A stretch of DNA of 64,000 bases from Terrisporobacter vanillatitrophus (GCF_051148895.1 NZ_CP154625.1:1-64000), one strand, 5' to 3'; shown: positions 9,398-22,264, counted from the stretch's first letter. The notes: generated by a model not told the origin, from the sequence alone. Numbers and translations: made by a program.

Positions 9398-9805
9398 TTG
9401 GCTTACGAAACAATAAAAATGGAGATTACAGCAAATCCGGAGTATGTAAGTATAATAAGACTAACTACTTCTGGCATTGCAAACAAAGTAGGTTTTTGTA
9501 TTGATGACATAGAAGATTTAAAAGTAGCTATATCCGAAGCTTGCACAAATGCTATAAAACATAGTTTAGATGATCGATTTATAATTATATACTCAATGAT
9601 AGAAAATGGATTAACTATAGAAATAATAGATAATGGTAAAGGTTACGATAGAAGTGGTGTAAGTGAGCCAGATATAGATGATCTTAAAGAGAGTGGAATG
9701 GGATTATTTATAATAGAATCTCTTATGGATGAAGTAATTGTTGAATCACAAGAAGGAAAGGGAACCAGTATAAAAATGACAAAGTATTTAGGAGTTGATA
9801 TGTAA
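9398..9805 (+). CDS. rsbW: Anti-sigma-B factor / serine kinase RsbW
   Basis: RsbW sequesters sigma-B and phosphorylates RsbV, so the pair acts as a partner switch. The 135-residue protein has the GHKL kinase boxes: N box EACTNAIKH (from Glu-47, Asn-51), G1 DNGKGYD (78-84) and G2 GMGLFI (100-105). The start is a TTG at 9398, supported by GGAGGG just upstream (9386-9391) and by the family-typical N-terminus. Its stop overlaps the ATG of sigB (TAATG), so sigma factor and inhibitor are made in a coupled way. No RsbU-type phosphatase is present in the window. Confidence 0.92.
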   Translation: MAYETIKMEITANPEYVSIIRLTTSGIANKVGFCIDDIEDLKVAISEACTNAIKHSLDDRFIIIYSMIENGLTIEIIDNGKGYDRSGVSEPDIDDLKESGMGLFIIESLMDEVIVESQEGKGTSIKMTKYLGVDM

Positions 9806-10581
9806 TGAAGAAGGTAGCTAATGCTACAGATTACCTAAATATAGAAACTAAAGAGCTTTTTAAACTTTATAGCAAAGAAAAAAATAGAGAAGTAAGAGAT
9901 ATACTAATTGAAAGACATCTGTATCTAGTTAATATATTGGCAAAAAAGTATATTAATAAAGGAGTAGAGTTTGATGATATATATCAAGTCGCATCTTTAG
10001 CATTAATATATGCAATAGATAGATATGATGTAGAAAAAGGATTTGAATTCTCGAGTTTTGCTACGCCTACAATAGTAGGTGAAATAAAAAAGTACTTTAG
10101 AGATAAAGTGTGGACCTTAAGAGTTCCCAGAAGGGTTCAAGAACTAAGTAAAAAGGTAAGTGAAGCTAAAGTTGTATTAGAACAACAGAATAAAAGACAT
10201 CCTAAAGTAAAAGAAATTGCTGAATATTTAGGGTGTACAGAAGAAGAAGTATTAGAGTCTATGGAAGCATCTTATGGATATCAACCAGTATCATTAGATG
10301 CAACAACTAACAGTGATTCAGAAGAAAATATATCCTTAATGGATAAAATAGCAGATAAAGATAAAGAAGAGAGCTTTAATGATATAGAATATAAGGATTT
10401 CTTGGAAAAGTTTATAAAAACATTGAATGAATTAGAAGTTCAGATTTTTAAAGGCAGGTTTTATTTAGAAAAAACACAATCAGCCTTAGCGAAGGAATTG
10501 AATATATCTCAAATGACTATTTCTAGACTTGAAAGAAAGATAATAGAAAAGCTAAAAAAAGAATATGAAAAAAATATATAA
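9805..10581 (+). CDS. sigB: RNA polymerase sigma factor SigB
   Basis: A 258-residue sigma-70 family protein of the SigB/SigF/SigG group. Region 2 spans about 30-100 (ERHLYLVNILAKKYI, DDIYQVASLALIYAIDRYD, FSSFATPTIVGEIKKYFRD). Region 3 includes VPRRVQELSKKV. Region 4 near the end has the helix-turn-helix QSALAKELNISQMTISRLER. The rsbV-rsbW-sigB order identifies it as the general stress sigma factor rather than a sporulation sigma. In C. difficile SigB controls oxidative, nitrosative and acid stress genes; the same role is inferred here. It overlaps rsbW by one base. Confidence 0.92.
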   Translation: MKKVANATDYLNIETKELFKLYSKEKNREVRDILIERHLYLVNILAKKYINKGVEFDDIYQVASLALIYAIDRYDVEKGFEFSSFATPTIVGEIKKYFRDKVWTLRVPRRVQELSKKVSEAKVVLEQQNKRHPKVKEIAEYLGCTEEEVLESMEASYGYQPVSLDATTNSDSEENISLMDKIADKDKEESFNDIEYKDFLEKFIKTLNELEVQIFKGRFYLEKTQSALAKELNISQMTISRLERKIIEKLKKEYEKNI

Positions 10582-10588
10582 AAAACTA

Positions 10589-10617
10589 TTGACCTATCAT
10601 CTAATATAGTGTATATT
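10589..10617 (+). promoter_or_regulatory. Candidate promoter P1 of rRNA operon 1
   Basis: TTGACC (10589-10594) and TATATT (10612-10617) with an exact 17-base spacer, 174 bases upstream of the first 5S gene. The -35 lies inside the left arm of an inverted repeat (10590-10604 with 10659-10673). Confidence 0.55.
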
Positions 10618-10673
10618 ATTTATTGCGCCAGAGAAATGGAGCAAAAGCAAATTATCACTTAGGTGATAGGTTA
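10590..10673 (+). terminator. Inverted repeat after sigB, possible terminator or attenuator
   Basis: TGACCTATCATCTAA (10590-10604) pairs fully in RNA with TTAGGTGATAGGTTA (10659-10673), counting two G-U pairs. A TTTTTC tract follows. RNA reading through from sigB would form this 15-bp stem with a roughly 54-base loop. RNA starting at the promoter inside the repeat would contain only the right arm, which can instead form a small local hairpin (ATCAC-TTAG-GTGAT). Termination of the sigB transcript is the simplest reading. Confidence 0.45.
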
Positions 10674-10704
10674 ATTTTTCTTGAAAAAAGAAAAGAAAAA
10701 ACAT

Positions 10705-10736
10705 TTGACAAAAGTTTTGAAAAATGTTAGTATAAT
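10705..10736 (+). promoter_or_regulatory. Promoter of 5S-tRNA-16S transcript (rRNA operon 1)
   Basis: TTGACA (10705-10710), a 17-base spacer ending in TGT, then TAGTAT (10728-10733), giving an extended -10; an overlapping TATAAT lies at 10731-10736. The same arrangement (TTGACA, 17 bases ending TGT, TATTAT overlapping TATAAT) precedes the third-operon 5S gene at 44387-44418, which supports both calls. Confidence 0.8.
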
Positions 10737-10762
10737 ACTTGTAGTAAAAAACAAAATGAAAT

Positions 10763-10877
<115 letters not shown>

Positions 10878-10887
10878 TTTGGTGCAT

Positions 10888-10977
10888 GCCGAAGTGGCGG
10901 AACTGGCAGACGCACAGGACTTAAAATCCTGCGAAACTTATACTTTCGTACCGGTTCGATTCCGGTCTTCGGCACCA
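10888..10977 (+). tRNA. tRNA-Leu (anticodon TAA)
   Basis: 90 bases with encoded CCA. Acceptor GCCGAAG/CTTCGGC, long variable arm, anticodon loop CTTAAAA. Identical in sequence to the two Leu-TAA genes in the large tRNA cluster. Confidence 0.97.
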
Positions 10978-10984
10978 AAAAAGT

Positions 10985-11061
10985 GGACCATTAGCTCAGT
11001 TGGTTAGAGCGCCCGGCTCATAACCGGTAGGTCTGGGGTTCGAGTCCCTGATGGTCCACCA
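10985..11061 (+). tRNA. tRNA-Ile2 (CAT anticodon, lysidine type)
   Basis: 77 bases with encoded CCA; acceptor GGACCAT/ATGGTCC, anticodon CAT. It is neither the initiator (C1-A72 mismatch, at 44739) nor the elongator Met tRNA (GGCGGTA acceptor, at 45992). It closely resembles the B. subtilis tRNA-Ile whose C34 is modified to lysidine by TilS so that it reads AUA. Automated tools often label it Met. Confidence 0.85.
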
Positions 11062-11073
11062 CAAAGAACTTTG

Positions 11074-11184
11074 AAAATTAAACAGTAGGTTAACAATAAA
11101 TTAATTCTTTAAGAATTAAACTGAAACAACAAACAAACCAAGCCAGATATTCAGATAATGATTAGCTGAGCAATTGGACAACTT
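11074..11184 (+). other. 16S leader with RNase III-type processing stem
   Basis: AAAATTAAACAGTAGGTTAA (11074-11093) is the exact reverse complement of TTAACCTACTGTTTAATTTT (12700-12719) downstream of 16S, forming a 20-bp stem around the 16S precursor. The same leader recurs before the other two 16S genes (arms at 28638-28657/30264-30283 and 39638-39657/41264-41283). Confidence 0.85.
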
Positions 11185-12692
<1,508 letters not shown>

Positions 12693-12798
12693 GGGAGAAT
12701 TAACCTACTGTTTAATTTTGAGAGTTCTTTAACTCTTACAAAAAAATATTGATAAGATTCGACAAAGTAATTATAATATATTTTGTTGAAAAATATAT

Positions 12799-12874
12799 GG
12801 GGGTATAGCTCAGCTGGGAGAGCACCTGCCTTGCACGCAGGGGGTCAACGGTTCGATCCCGTTTATCTCCACCA
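12799..12874 (+). tRNA. tRNA-Ala (anticodon TGC) in the 16S-23S spacer
   Basis: 76 bases with encoded CCA; GGGGGTA/TATCTCC acceptor with two G-U pairs, anticodon loop CTTGCAC. It is the only spacer tRNA among the three operons and the only Ala tRNA in the window. Confidence 0.96.
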
Positions 12875-13017
12875 TTTGTACTTATTTATTAAGTACCTAG
12901 TACTTTGAAAACTGCATAACATTTAGTGATATGACATTATAAAAGAAGAAGATAAACTTCTTGAAAAATATATCATATAAAGAAGATAACTTTTAAAAAT
13001 ATCAAACTTTGATAACT

Positions 13018-15917
<2,900 letters not shown>

Positions 15918-15990
15918 ATATAAGTTATATCTTAAATGTTTGTAGTTTTGAAAGTACTAACAAAAGTTAATACTTTAATATAAAGATTAT

Positions 15991-16105
<115 letters not shown>

Positions 16106-16137
16106 TAATCTTTTTTTATTATTAAAAGATATTTATA

Positions 16138-16164
16138 GGCATACTAAATAGGTATGTCTTTTTT
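16138..16164 (+). terminator. Second terminator after rRNA operon 1
   Basis: GGCATAC (16138-16144) with GTATGTC (16152-16158), one G-U pair, followed by a run of Ts. It backs up the T-run directly after the 5S stem at about 16106-16117. From here to 16281 the sequence is very A/T rich and shows nothing else recognisable. Confidence 0.75.
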
Positions 16165-16281
16165 ATTATAATTTATGTATAAATAATATATATAAGATAA
16201 ATAAAACTTACATCATATAATATAGAATAGTATTATTAAAATAAAAAATAATAAATAAATAAATTTATAGAATAAATATGG

Positions 16282-16310
16282 TTGTAAAAGCAAAATTTAT
16301 AAACTATAAT
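16282..16310 (+). promoter_or_regulatory. Candidate promoter for maltodextrin phosphorylase
   Basis: TTGTAA (16282-16287), exact 17-base spacer, TATAAT (16305-16310). The transcript would start near 16317, with the operator pair about 80 bases downstream. A second possible -10 (TATATA, 16368-16373) lies closer to the operators but has no good -35. Confidence 0.5.
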
Positions 16311-16395
16311 AACTTTAAAAAGATGATTCTAAAAATTTATAAATAATATTAATTATAGAATTCAAACTATATAGGGCATAGCTTTGAGTTTTATG

Positions 16396-16419
16396 GCAAC
16401 GTTACCGAAAACGTTTCCA
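16396..16419. promoter_or_regulatory. Tandem LacI-type operators upstream of malP
   Basis: Two AACGTT-centred half-palindromic sites, GGCAACGTTACC and CGAAAACGTTTCC, whose CG centres are 12 bases apart. They match the pattern of sites in front of malE (18845-18884) and have the CG-centred form recognised by LacI-family regulators. The likely binder is the MalR-like protein encoded at 23811; CcpA is an alternative. Confidence 0.65.
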
Positions 16420-16455
16420 ATAAATATATATAGAATCAGGAGGGAGAGAATATCT

Positions 16456-18714
16456 GTGAATTTATCTCAAATATTGAAGTCTAAGTGTAATAAAGACATT
16501 TCATATTGCTCAAATGAAGAAATTTACTATGCTCTATTAGAAATGGTGCAAGAGTTTGGGGAAAATAAGGTAAATGAAAAGCAAGGTAAAAAAAAGCTAT
16601 ATTATATCTCAGCAGAATTTTTAATTGGAAAGTTATTATCTAATAACTTAATAAATTTAGGTATTTATGATGAAGTTAAAGAAACTCTAAATAACAATGG
16701 AAAAAGCATATTTGAGATAGAAGAAGTAGAGCCGGAACCATCTTTGGGAAATGGTGGACTTGGAAGATTAGCTGCATGTTTTTTAGATTCTATAGCTACT
16801 TTAGGTCTTCCAGGAGATGGAATAGGATTAAATTACCATTTTGGTTTATTTAAACAAGTATTTAAAAATAATTTACAAAGTGAAGAGATAAATGAATGGA
16901 TTGAAAAACATAGTTGGTTGAAAAAAACAAATGTAACTTATGATATTGATTTTCATGGATTTTCATTAAAGTCTAGGCTATATGATATAAATATAACCGG
17001 GTATAATAATACAACGAATAAACTTCATTTATTTGATGTTGAAACAGTTGATGAAACTATAGTAAATGACGGAATTAATTTTGATAAAGAAGATATTAAG
17101 AAAAATCTTACTTTATTCTTATATCCAGATGATAGTGATGAAAAAGGACACCTTCTTCGTATTTACCAACAATATTTTATGGTTAGTAATGGAGCTAGGT
17201 TTATATTAGATGAATGTATCACAAAGGGATCTAACCTTCATGATTTATATGATTATGCTGTAATACAAATAAATGATACTCACCCAACTATGGTTATTCC
17301 TGAACTTATACGTCTTTTAGTTGAAAAAGGAATTGAAATGGATGAATCTATAGAAATAGTATCTAAAACATGTGCTTACACTAATCATACTATATTAGCA
17401 GAAGCATTAGAAAAGTGGCCTATAGCATATTTAGAAAAAGCTGTTCCACAGCTTGTACCAATAATTAAAGAATTAGATAAAAAAGTTAGAGCTAAATATG
17501 ATGATAAATCTTTATACATAATAGATAAAAATAAAAATGTTCATATGGCTCATATAGATATACATTATACATTTAGTGTAAATGGAGTAGCATCACTTCA
17601 TACTGATATATTAAAAAATAATGAATTAAATAACTTTTATAAAATATATTCTGAGAAATTTAATAACAAAACAAATGGCATAACAATTAGAAGATGGTTA
17701 ATTCATTGTAACCCTAAATTAACTAAGTTGATAGAAGAGTTAATAGGAAATGAATTTAAATTTGATGCAGAAAAATTACAAGGCCTAATTAAATATGTTG
17801 ATGACAAGGAAGTTCTTCAAAAGTTATTAGATATTAAACAGGAGAATAAGATAAGGCTTAAAAATTATCTTAAAAAAGTTCAAAATGTAGAAATTGATGA
17901 AAATTCTATATTTGATATTCAAATAAAAAGGTTACATGAGTATAAGAGACAACAGATGAATGCTTTATATGTAATTTATAAATATTTACAAATTAAAAAA
18001 GGAAATATACCAACAACACCTATAACTGTTATATTTGGCGCAAAAGCAGCTCCTGCTTATACGATAGCAAAAGATATAATACATTTAATTTTATGCTTAC
18101 AAGAACTTATAGACAATGACAAAGAAGTGAGCAAATATTTAAAGGTTATAATGGTAGAAAATTATAATGTAACTGCAGCTGAAAAATTAATACCTGCATG
18201 TGATATATCAGAGCAAATATCATTAGCATCAAAAGAGGCAAGTGGAACAGGAAACATGAAGTTTATGTTAAATGGTGCATTAACGCTTGGAACAGAAGAT
18301 GGTGCTAATGTAGAAATACATGAACTTGTTGGAGATGAAAATATATTTATATTTGGAGAAAGTAGTGACAATGTAATTAAACATTATGAATGTGGAGACT
18401 ATGACCCTCTTGATCTCTATATAAAAAATAAGAATATAAAAGAAGTGGTAGATTTTATTGTTAGTGATGATCTTATGAATATTGGATGTAAAGAAAATCT
18501 TATAAGACTATATAAAGAAGTAATGAGAAAAGACTGGTTTATGGGATTATTAGATTTCCAATCATATTGTGATAAAAAAGAAGAGTCATTTAAAGAATAT
18601 GAAGATAGAGAGAAATGGTCGAAGAGAATGTTAGTTAATATTAGTAAAGCTGGTTATTTTTCTTCTGATAGAACTATTACAGAATATAATAATGATATTT
18701 GGAAATTAAGATAG
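16456..18714 (+). CDS. malP: Maltodextrin / glycogen phosphorylase
   Basis: A PLP-dependent family GT35 phosphorylase that cleaves alpha-1,4-glucans with phosphate to glucose 1-phosphate. The family signature EASGTGNMKFMLNGALTLGTEDGAN is present, with the cofactor lysine at 602, along with YISAEFLIG, GNGGLGRLAACFLDS and FDIQIKRLHEYKRQ. I choose GTG 16456 as start (752 residues) because AGGAGGG sits at 16438-16444 and the operators lie upstream of it. An in-frame TTG at 16384 would place the operators inside the gene. Position next to malE, malFG and malQ makes maltodextrin the likely substrate; the symbol malP rather than glgP rests on that context. A weak hairpin (TCAGC/GCTGA) is all that follows before the malE promoter. 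Confidence 0.92.
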   Translation: MNLSQILKSKCNKDISYCSNEEIYYALLEMVQEFGENKVNEKQGKKKLYYISAEFLIGKLLSNNLINLGIYDEVKETLNNNGKSIFEIEEVEPEPSLGNGGLGRLAACFLDSIATLGLPGDGIGLNYHFGLFKQVFKNNLQSEEINEWIEKHSWLKKTNVTYDIDFHGFSLKSRLYDINITGYNNTTNKLHLFDVETVDETIVNDGINFDKEDIKKNLTLFLYPDDSDEKGHLLRIYQQYFMVSNGARFILDECITKGSNLHDLYDYAVIQINDTHPTMVIPELIRLLVEKGIEMDESIEIVSKTCAYTNHTILAEALEKWPIAYLEKAVPQLVPIIKELDKKVRAKYDDKSLYIIDKNKNVHMAHIDIHYTFSVNGVASLHTDILKNNELNNFYKIYSEKFNNKTNGITIRRWLIHCNPKLTKLIEELIGNEFKFDAEKLQGLIKYVDDKEVLQKLLDIKQENKIRLKNYLKKVQNVEIDENSIFDIQIKRLHEYKRQQMNALYVIYKYLQIKKGNIPTTPITVIFGAKAAPAYTIAKDIIHLILCLQELIDNDKEVSKYLKVIMVENYNVTAAEKLIPACDISEQISLASKEASGTGNMKFMLNGALTLGTEDGANVEIHELVGDENIFIFGESSDNVIKHYECGDYDPLDLYIKNKNIKEVVDFIVSDDLMNIGCKENLIRLYKEVMRKDWFMGLLDFQSYCDKKEESFKEYEDREKWSKRMLVNISKAGYFSSDRTITEYNNDIWKLR

Positions 18715-18801
18715 AAAGTCAGCAGTTATACTAACAATATAATATAAATTTATATGTATATATAGCTGATTTTATATAATTAAAAATATATCACAAAATT
18801 A

Positions 18802-18830
18802 TTGATTTTTAGAAAAATGGGTGTTACTAT
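18802..18830 (+). promoter_or_regulatory. Candidate promoter of malE
   Basis: TTGATT (18802-18807), exact 17-base spacer, TACTAT (18825-18830). The predicted transcription start (about 18837) is immediately upstream of three operator-like sites, a classic arrangement for repression. Confidence 0.6.
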
Positions 18831-18844
18831 TTTATTACTGGGAA

Positions 18845-18884
18845 GGGAAAACGTTATTTCGGAAACGTTATCGGAAACCTTTCC
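18845..18884. promoter_or_regulatory. Three tandem LacI-type operators upstream of malE
   Basis: GGGAAAACGTTATTTC (18845-18860), GGAAACGTTATC (18861-18872) and GGAAACCTTTCC (18873-18884) follow each other without gaps. Centres are 14 and 12 bases apart, and all share the GGAAAC left half. The same motif precedes malP. Binding by the MalR-like regulator encoded at 23811 is inferred from motif class and context. Confidence 0.7.
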
Positions 18885-18919
18885 GGAGGTAAAATAAAAA
18901 TATATGAGGGGGAAATATC

Positions 18920-20260
18920 ATGATAAAACTTAAAAAGTATTTAACAATTGCTTTATCTGCAGTTATGGCAACTGTAGCATTAACGGGTTGTTCGTCTACT
19001 AATGATGGCTCTAAAGACGATGAGAAAGGTTCAGTATACTACTTAAGCTTCAAACCAGAGCAGGAAGAACAGTGGAAAAAAATAGCTGAAGATTATGAAA
19101 AAGAAACGGGCGTAAAAGTAAAAGTAGTTACAGCTGCAAGTGGTACTTATGAACAAACTTTAAAATCAGAAATAGCTAAAGAAGATGCTCCAACACTATT
19201 CCAAATAAATGGGCCAGTAGGATATCAATCATGGAAAGATTATTGTCTTGATTTAAAAGATACAGAATTATATAAGCACTTATTAAACGAAGATATGGCA
19301 GTCAAAGATGGAGAAGGAGTATATGGTATACCTTACGTTGAAGAAGGATACGGAATAATATATAACAATGCGATAATGGAAAAATATTTTAAATTAGATG
19401 GTGCAAAAGCTAAATCTATGGATGAAATAAATAAATATGATAAATTAAAAGAAGTAGTAGAAGATATGCAAGCTAAAAAAGATAAATTAGGAATAGATGG
19501 TGTATTTGCTTCTACATCATTAACTCCTGGTGAAGATTGGAGATGGCAAACTCACTTAGCTAACTTACCAATATATTATGAATACAAAGATAAAGATGTA
19601 ACTGATTCAGATAAGATAGACTTTACTTATGCTGATCAATACAAAAACATATTTGATTTATACATAAACAACTCTACTTGTGCTCCTACTTTATTAGGAA
19701 GTAAAACAGTATCTGATTCAATGGCGGAATTTGCATTAGGTAAAGCAGCTATGGTTCAAAATGGTAACTGGGGATGGGGACAAATAGCAGAAGTTGAAGG
19801 AAATACTGTTAAAGAAGAAGATGTTAAATTCATGCCTATATATACTGGTGTTAAAGGTGAAGAAAAACAAGGTCTTTGTATAGGAACTGAAAACTTCTTC
19901 TCTATAAACAACAAAGCTTCAGAAGCTGACCAAAAAGCATCTATAGCTTTCATTGAGTGGTTATTCACTTCTGATACTGGTAAAAAACATGTAACAGAAG
20001 AATTAGGATTTATAGCTCCATTTGATACATTTAAGGATGATGAAACTCCACAAGATCCTTTAGCTCAAGAAGTGTTAAGATACTTAGAAAATAAAGATTT
20101 ATACAATGTAGACTGGAACTTTGTTTCATTCCCAAGCCAAACATTTAAAGATGACTTTGGAGCAGCTTTACTTGAGTATGCTAATGGAAATATGAAATGG
20201 GAAGATGTTAAGAAGTTAGTAGTTGATGAATGGGCTAGTGAAAAAGAAGCAGCTAAATAA
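18920..20260 (+). CDS. malE: Maltodextrin ABC transporter substrate-binding lipoprotein
   Basis: A 446-residue family-1 extracellular solute-binding protein. The signal peptide ends in the lipobox LTGC, with the lipidated cysteine at position 24 followed by a Ser/Asn/Asp-rich linker. The mature protein has the binding-protein features of MalE-like members, including ANLPIYYEY, GKAAMVQNGNWGWGQ and INNKASEADQKASIAFIEWLF. It delivers maltose or maltodextrins to the MalF/MalG permease encoded downstream. Codon use and length are normal. GAGGGGG lies before the ATG. A 279-base gap with stem-loops separates it from malF, which probably lets malE be made in excess. Confidence 0.9.
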   Translation: MIKLKKYLTIALSAVMATVALTGCSSTNDGSKDDEKGSVYYLSFKPEQEEQWKKIAEDYEKETGVKVKVVTAASGTYEQTLKSEIAKEDAPTLFQINGPVGYQSWKDYCLDLKDTELYKHLLNEDMAVKDGEGVYGIPYVEEGYGIIYNNAIMEKYFKLDGAKAKSMDEINKYDKLKEVVEDMQAKKDKLGIDGVFASTSLTPGEDWRWQTHLANLPIYYEYKDKDVTDSDKIDFTYADQYKNIFDLYINNSTCAPTLLGSKTVSDSMAEFALGKAAMVQNGNWGWGQIAEVEGNTVKEEDVKFMPIYTGVKGEEKQGLCIGTENFFSINNKASEADQKASIAFIEWLFTSDTGKKHVTEELGFIAPFDTFKDDETPQDPLAQEVLRYLENKDLYNVDWNFVSFPSQTFKDDFGAALLEYANGNMKWEDVKKLVVDEWASEKEAAK

Positions 20261-20308
20261 TAACAACTAATAGACCACTAAATATTTGTAAGTGTGTTTT
20301 TTAAAATT

Positions 20309-20342
20309 GCTAGGTTATTATTAATAAAATAATAATCTAGCC
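20309..20342 (+). other. Stem-loop after malE
   Basis: GCTAGGTTATTATT (20309-20322) pairs with AATAATCTAGC across a short A/T loop. There is no proper T tract, so it looks more like a 3'-end stabiliser of malE mRNA or a processing site than a terminator. Confidence 0.6.
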
Positions 20343-20381
20343 CTATTTTAAAGATAGTAAAATTAAATTAATTCAAGATAG

Positions 20382-20483
20382 AAAAGGCTTAGCCATAAAT
20401 AACAGTATATTACCGTTAAACAAAAAAAGGATTAAGTACTAGTTAAGTGATGAAGGTAATAATATTTATGAACTAAGCTTTTT
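20382..20483 (+). other. Long imperfect inverted repeat between malE and malF
   Basis: The left arm (20382-20414) and right arm (20455-20483) pair through three blocks: AAAAGGCTTAG with CTAAGCTTTTT, CATAAAT with ATTTATG, and ATTACC with GGTAAT. The loop is about 40 bases and A-rich. A T-rich tract ends the right arm. It could be a partial terminator, a leader for malF or a small mobile inverted-repeat remnant; the sequence does not decide. Confidence 0.55.
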
Positions 20484-20539
20484 ATTTAACCAAGATGATT
20501 TTATAGCACTTACTTTTTATTAATAATAGGAGGTATAGT

Positions 20540-21385
20540 ATGCAAAAAACATTGAAAAAATATTTCGCTGTATTTTTATTACCAACAGTGATTGCATTTT
20601 CTATTGCATTTATAATCCCATTCATAACAGGATTATATTTATCATTTTGTGATTTTACTACAGTGAGTAATGCAAAATTTGTAGGTATACAAAATTATAT
20701 AACGGCATTTGAACCAAGTCAAAGATTTATAGAATCATTTGGTTTCACAACTTTCTTTACCATTATATCTATAGTAACAGTTAATATAATTGCATTTACA
20801 CTTGCTTACTTATTAACAAAGAAGATAAAAGGAACCAACTTTTTCCGTACAGTATTTTTCATGCCTAACTTAATAGGCGGTATAGTATTAGGTTATACTT
20901 GGCAATCCATGATAAATGCTGTTTTAGCAAACTATGGAACAACTTTAGTTGCTAATGAAAAGTATGGACTTATTGGATTAATATTATTGATGAACTGGCA
21001 AATGATAGGGTATATGATGATTATATATATCGCAGGTCTTCAAAATGTACCAACAGAATTAATAGAAGCATCAAAAATTGATGGAGCAACAAAATGGCAA
21101 ACATTAAGACATGTAACAGTACCGATGGTAATGCCATCTATAACAATTTGTCTCTTTCTAACGTTATCAAACAGTTTTAAGTTATATGATCAAAACTTAG
21201 CGTTGACTAATGGGGCACCTATGCATAAAACTGAGATGTTAGCATTAAATATAGTAAATTCATTCTATGGAAGGAACAATTTTGAAGGTGTGGGACAGGC
21301 CAAGGCAGTTATGTTCTTTGTCATAGTAGCCCTTATTGCTCTTACTCAACTATATTATACAAGAAAGAAGGAGGTAGAACATTAA
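20540..21385 (+). CDS. malF: Maltodextrin ABC transporter permease MalF
   Basis: A 281-residue integral membrane protein with about six transmembrane helices and the ABC permease EAA loop EASKIDGATKWQTLRHVTVP (starting at Glu-176, Gly-182), which contacts the ATPase. It is shorter than the E. coli MalF because it lacks the large periplasmic loop, as is normal in Firmicutes. AGGAGG sits before the ATG. The stop overlaps the malG start (TAATG), so the two permeases are translationally coupled. It forms a heterodimer with MalG in the membrane and uses the MsmX-type ATPase encoded at 24882. Confidence 0.92.
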   Translation: MQKTLKKYFAVFLLPTVIAFSIAFIIPFITGLYLSFCDFTTVSNAKFVGIQNYITAFEPSQRFIESFGFTTFFTIISIVTVNIIAFTLAYLLTKKIKGTNFFRTVFFMPNLIGGIVLGYTWQSMINAVLANYGTTLVANEKYGLIGLILLMNWQMIGYMMIIYIAGLQNVPTELIEASKIDGATKWQTLRHVTVPMVMPSITICLFLTLSNSFKLYDQNLALTNGAPMHKTEMLALNIVNSFYGRNNFEGVGQAKAVMFFVIVALIALTQLYYTRKKEVEH

Positions 21386-22239
21386 TGCAAAACGCAGTTC
21401 CAAGAAAAAAAAGCAAGGGAAATAGTATTATATTTTTAATACTTTGTGCATTAGTAGTAATTTTTTTAGCTCCTATTTTATTTATAGTTATAAACTCATT
21501 TAAAGGTAAGTTTTTTATAAGTGATAATCCATTTTCATTTCCTACACCAGAAACATTTGTGGGAATTACAAACTATATTAATGGGTTAGAAAGAACAGGA
21601 TTCTTAAGCGCTATAGGATGGTCATTCTTTATAACAATAGGATCTGTTGTAGTAATAATATTCTTTACATCTATGACGGCTTATTATATAACAAGAGTAA
21701 AAAGTAAATTAACAAGTGCTATTTATTATTTATTTGTATTCTCGATGATAGTGCCATTCCAAATGGTAATGTTCCCAATGGTAAAATTGGCAGATGGACT
21801 AAACTTATCAAACCCAATAGGTATGATTGCATTATATCTGGGATTTGGGTCAGGATTATCAGTATTTATGTTTAGTGGATTTATAAAATCCATACCATTA
21901 GAAATAGAAGAAGCGGCTATGATAGATGGTTGTAATCCATTACAAACTTACTTCTATATAGTATTACCAATATTAAAACCAACATCTATAACAGTTGCTA
22001 TACTAAATGCAATGTGGATATGGAATGATTACTTATTACCATATTTAGTTATTGGTTTATCTACAAAATATAAGACAATTCCAGTAGTGATACAAATGCT
22101 TGTAGGATCAAATGGAAATAGAGATATGGGAGCTATGATGGCTATGCTTGTATTAGCGATTATCCCAATAATAGTTTTCTATTTAGCTTGTCAAAAACAC
22201 ATTATAGAAGGTGTTGTTGCTGGAGCTGTAAAAGGATAA
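21385..22239 (+). CDS. malG: Maltodextrin ABC transporter permease MalG
   Basis: A 284-residue permease with six predicted membrane helices and the EAA loop EEAAMIDGCNPLQTYFYIVLP (Glu-176, Gly-182). It ends GVVAGAVKG, a typical MalG C-terminus. It overlaps malF by one base and is followed 25 bases later by malQ with its own GGAGG, so malF-malG-malQ are one operon. Confidence 0.93.
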   Translation: MQNAVPRKKSKGNSIIFLILCALVVIFLAPILFIVINSFKGKFFISDNPFSFPTPETFVGITNYINGLERTGFLSAIGWSFFITIGSVVVIIFFTSMTAYYITRVKSKLTSAIYYLFVFSMIVPFQMVMFPMVKLADGLNLSNPIGMIALYLGFGSGLSVFMFSGFIKSIPLEIEEAAMIDGCNPLQTYFYIVLPILKPTSITVAILNAMWIWNDYLLPYLVIGLSTKYKTIPVVIQMLVGSNGNRDMGAMMAMLVLAIIPIIVFYLACQKHIIEGVVAGAVKG

Positions 22240-22264
22240 CAAAAAGTATTATAGGAGGGACATC

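Noticed and set aside
16384..16455. Upstream extension of malP beginning with TTG
   Set aside because: It has no ribosome-binding site and contains the operator pair; the good Shine-Dalgarno points to GTG 16456.
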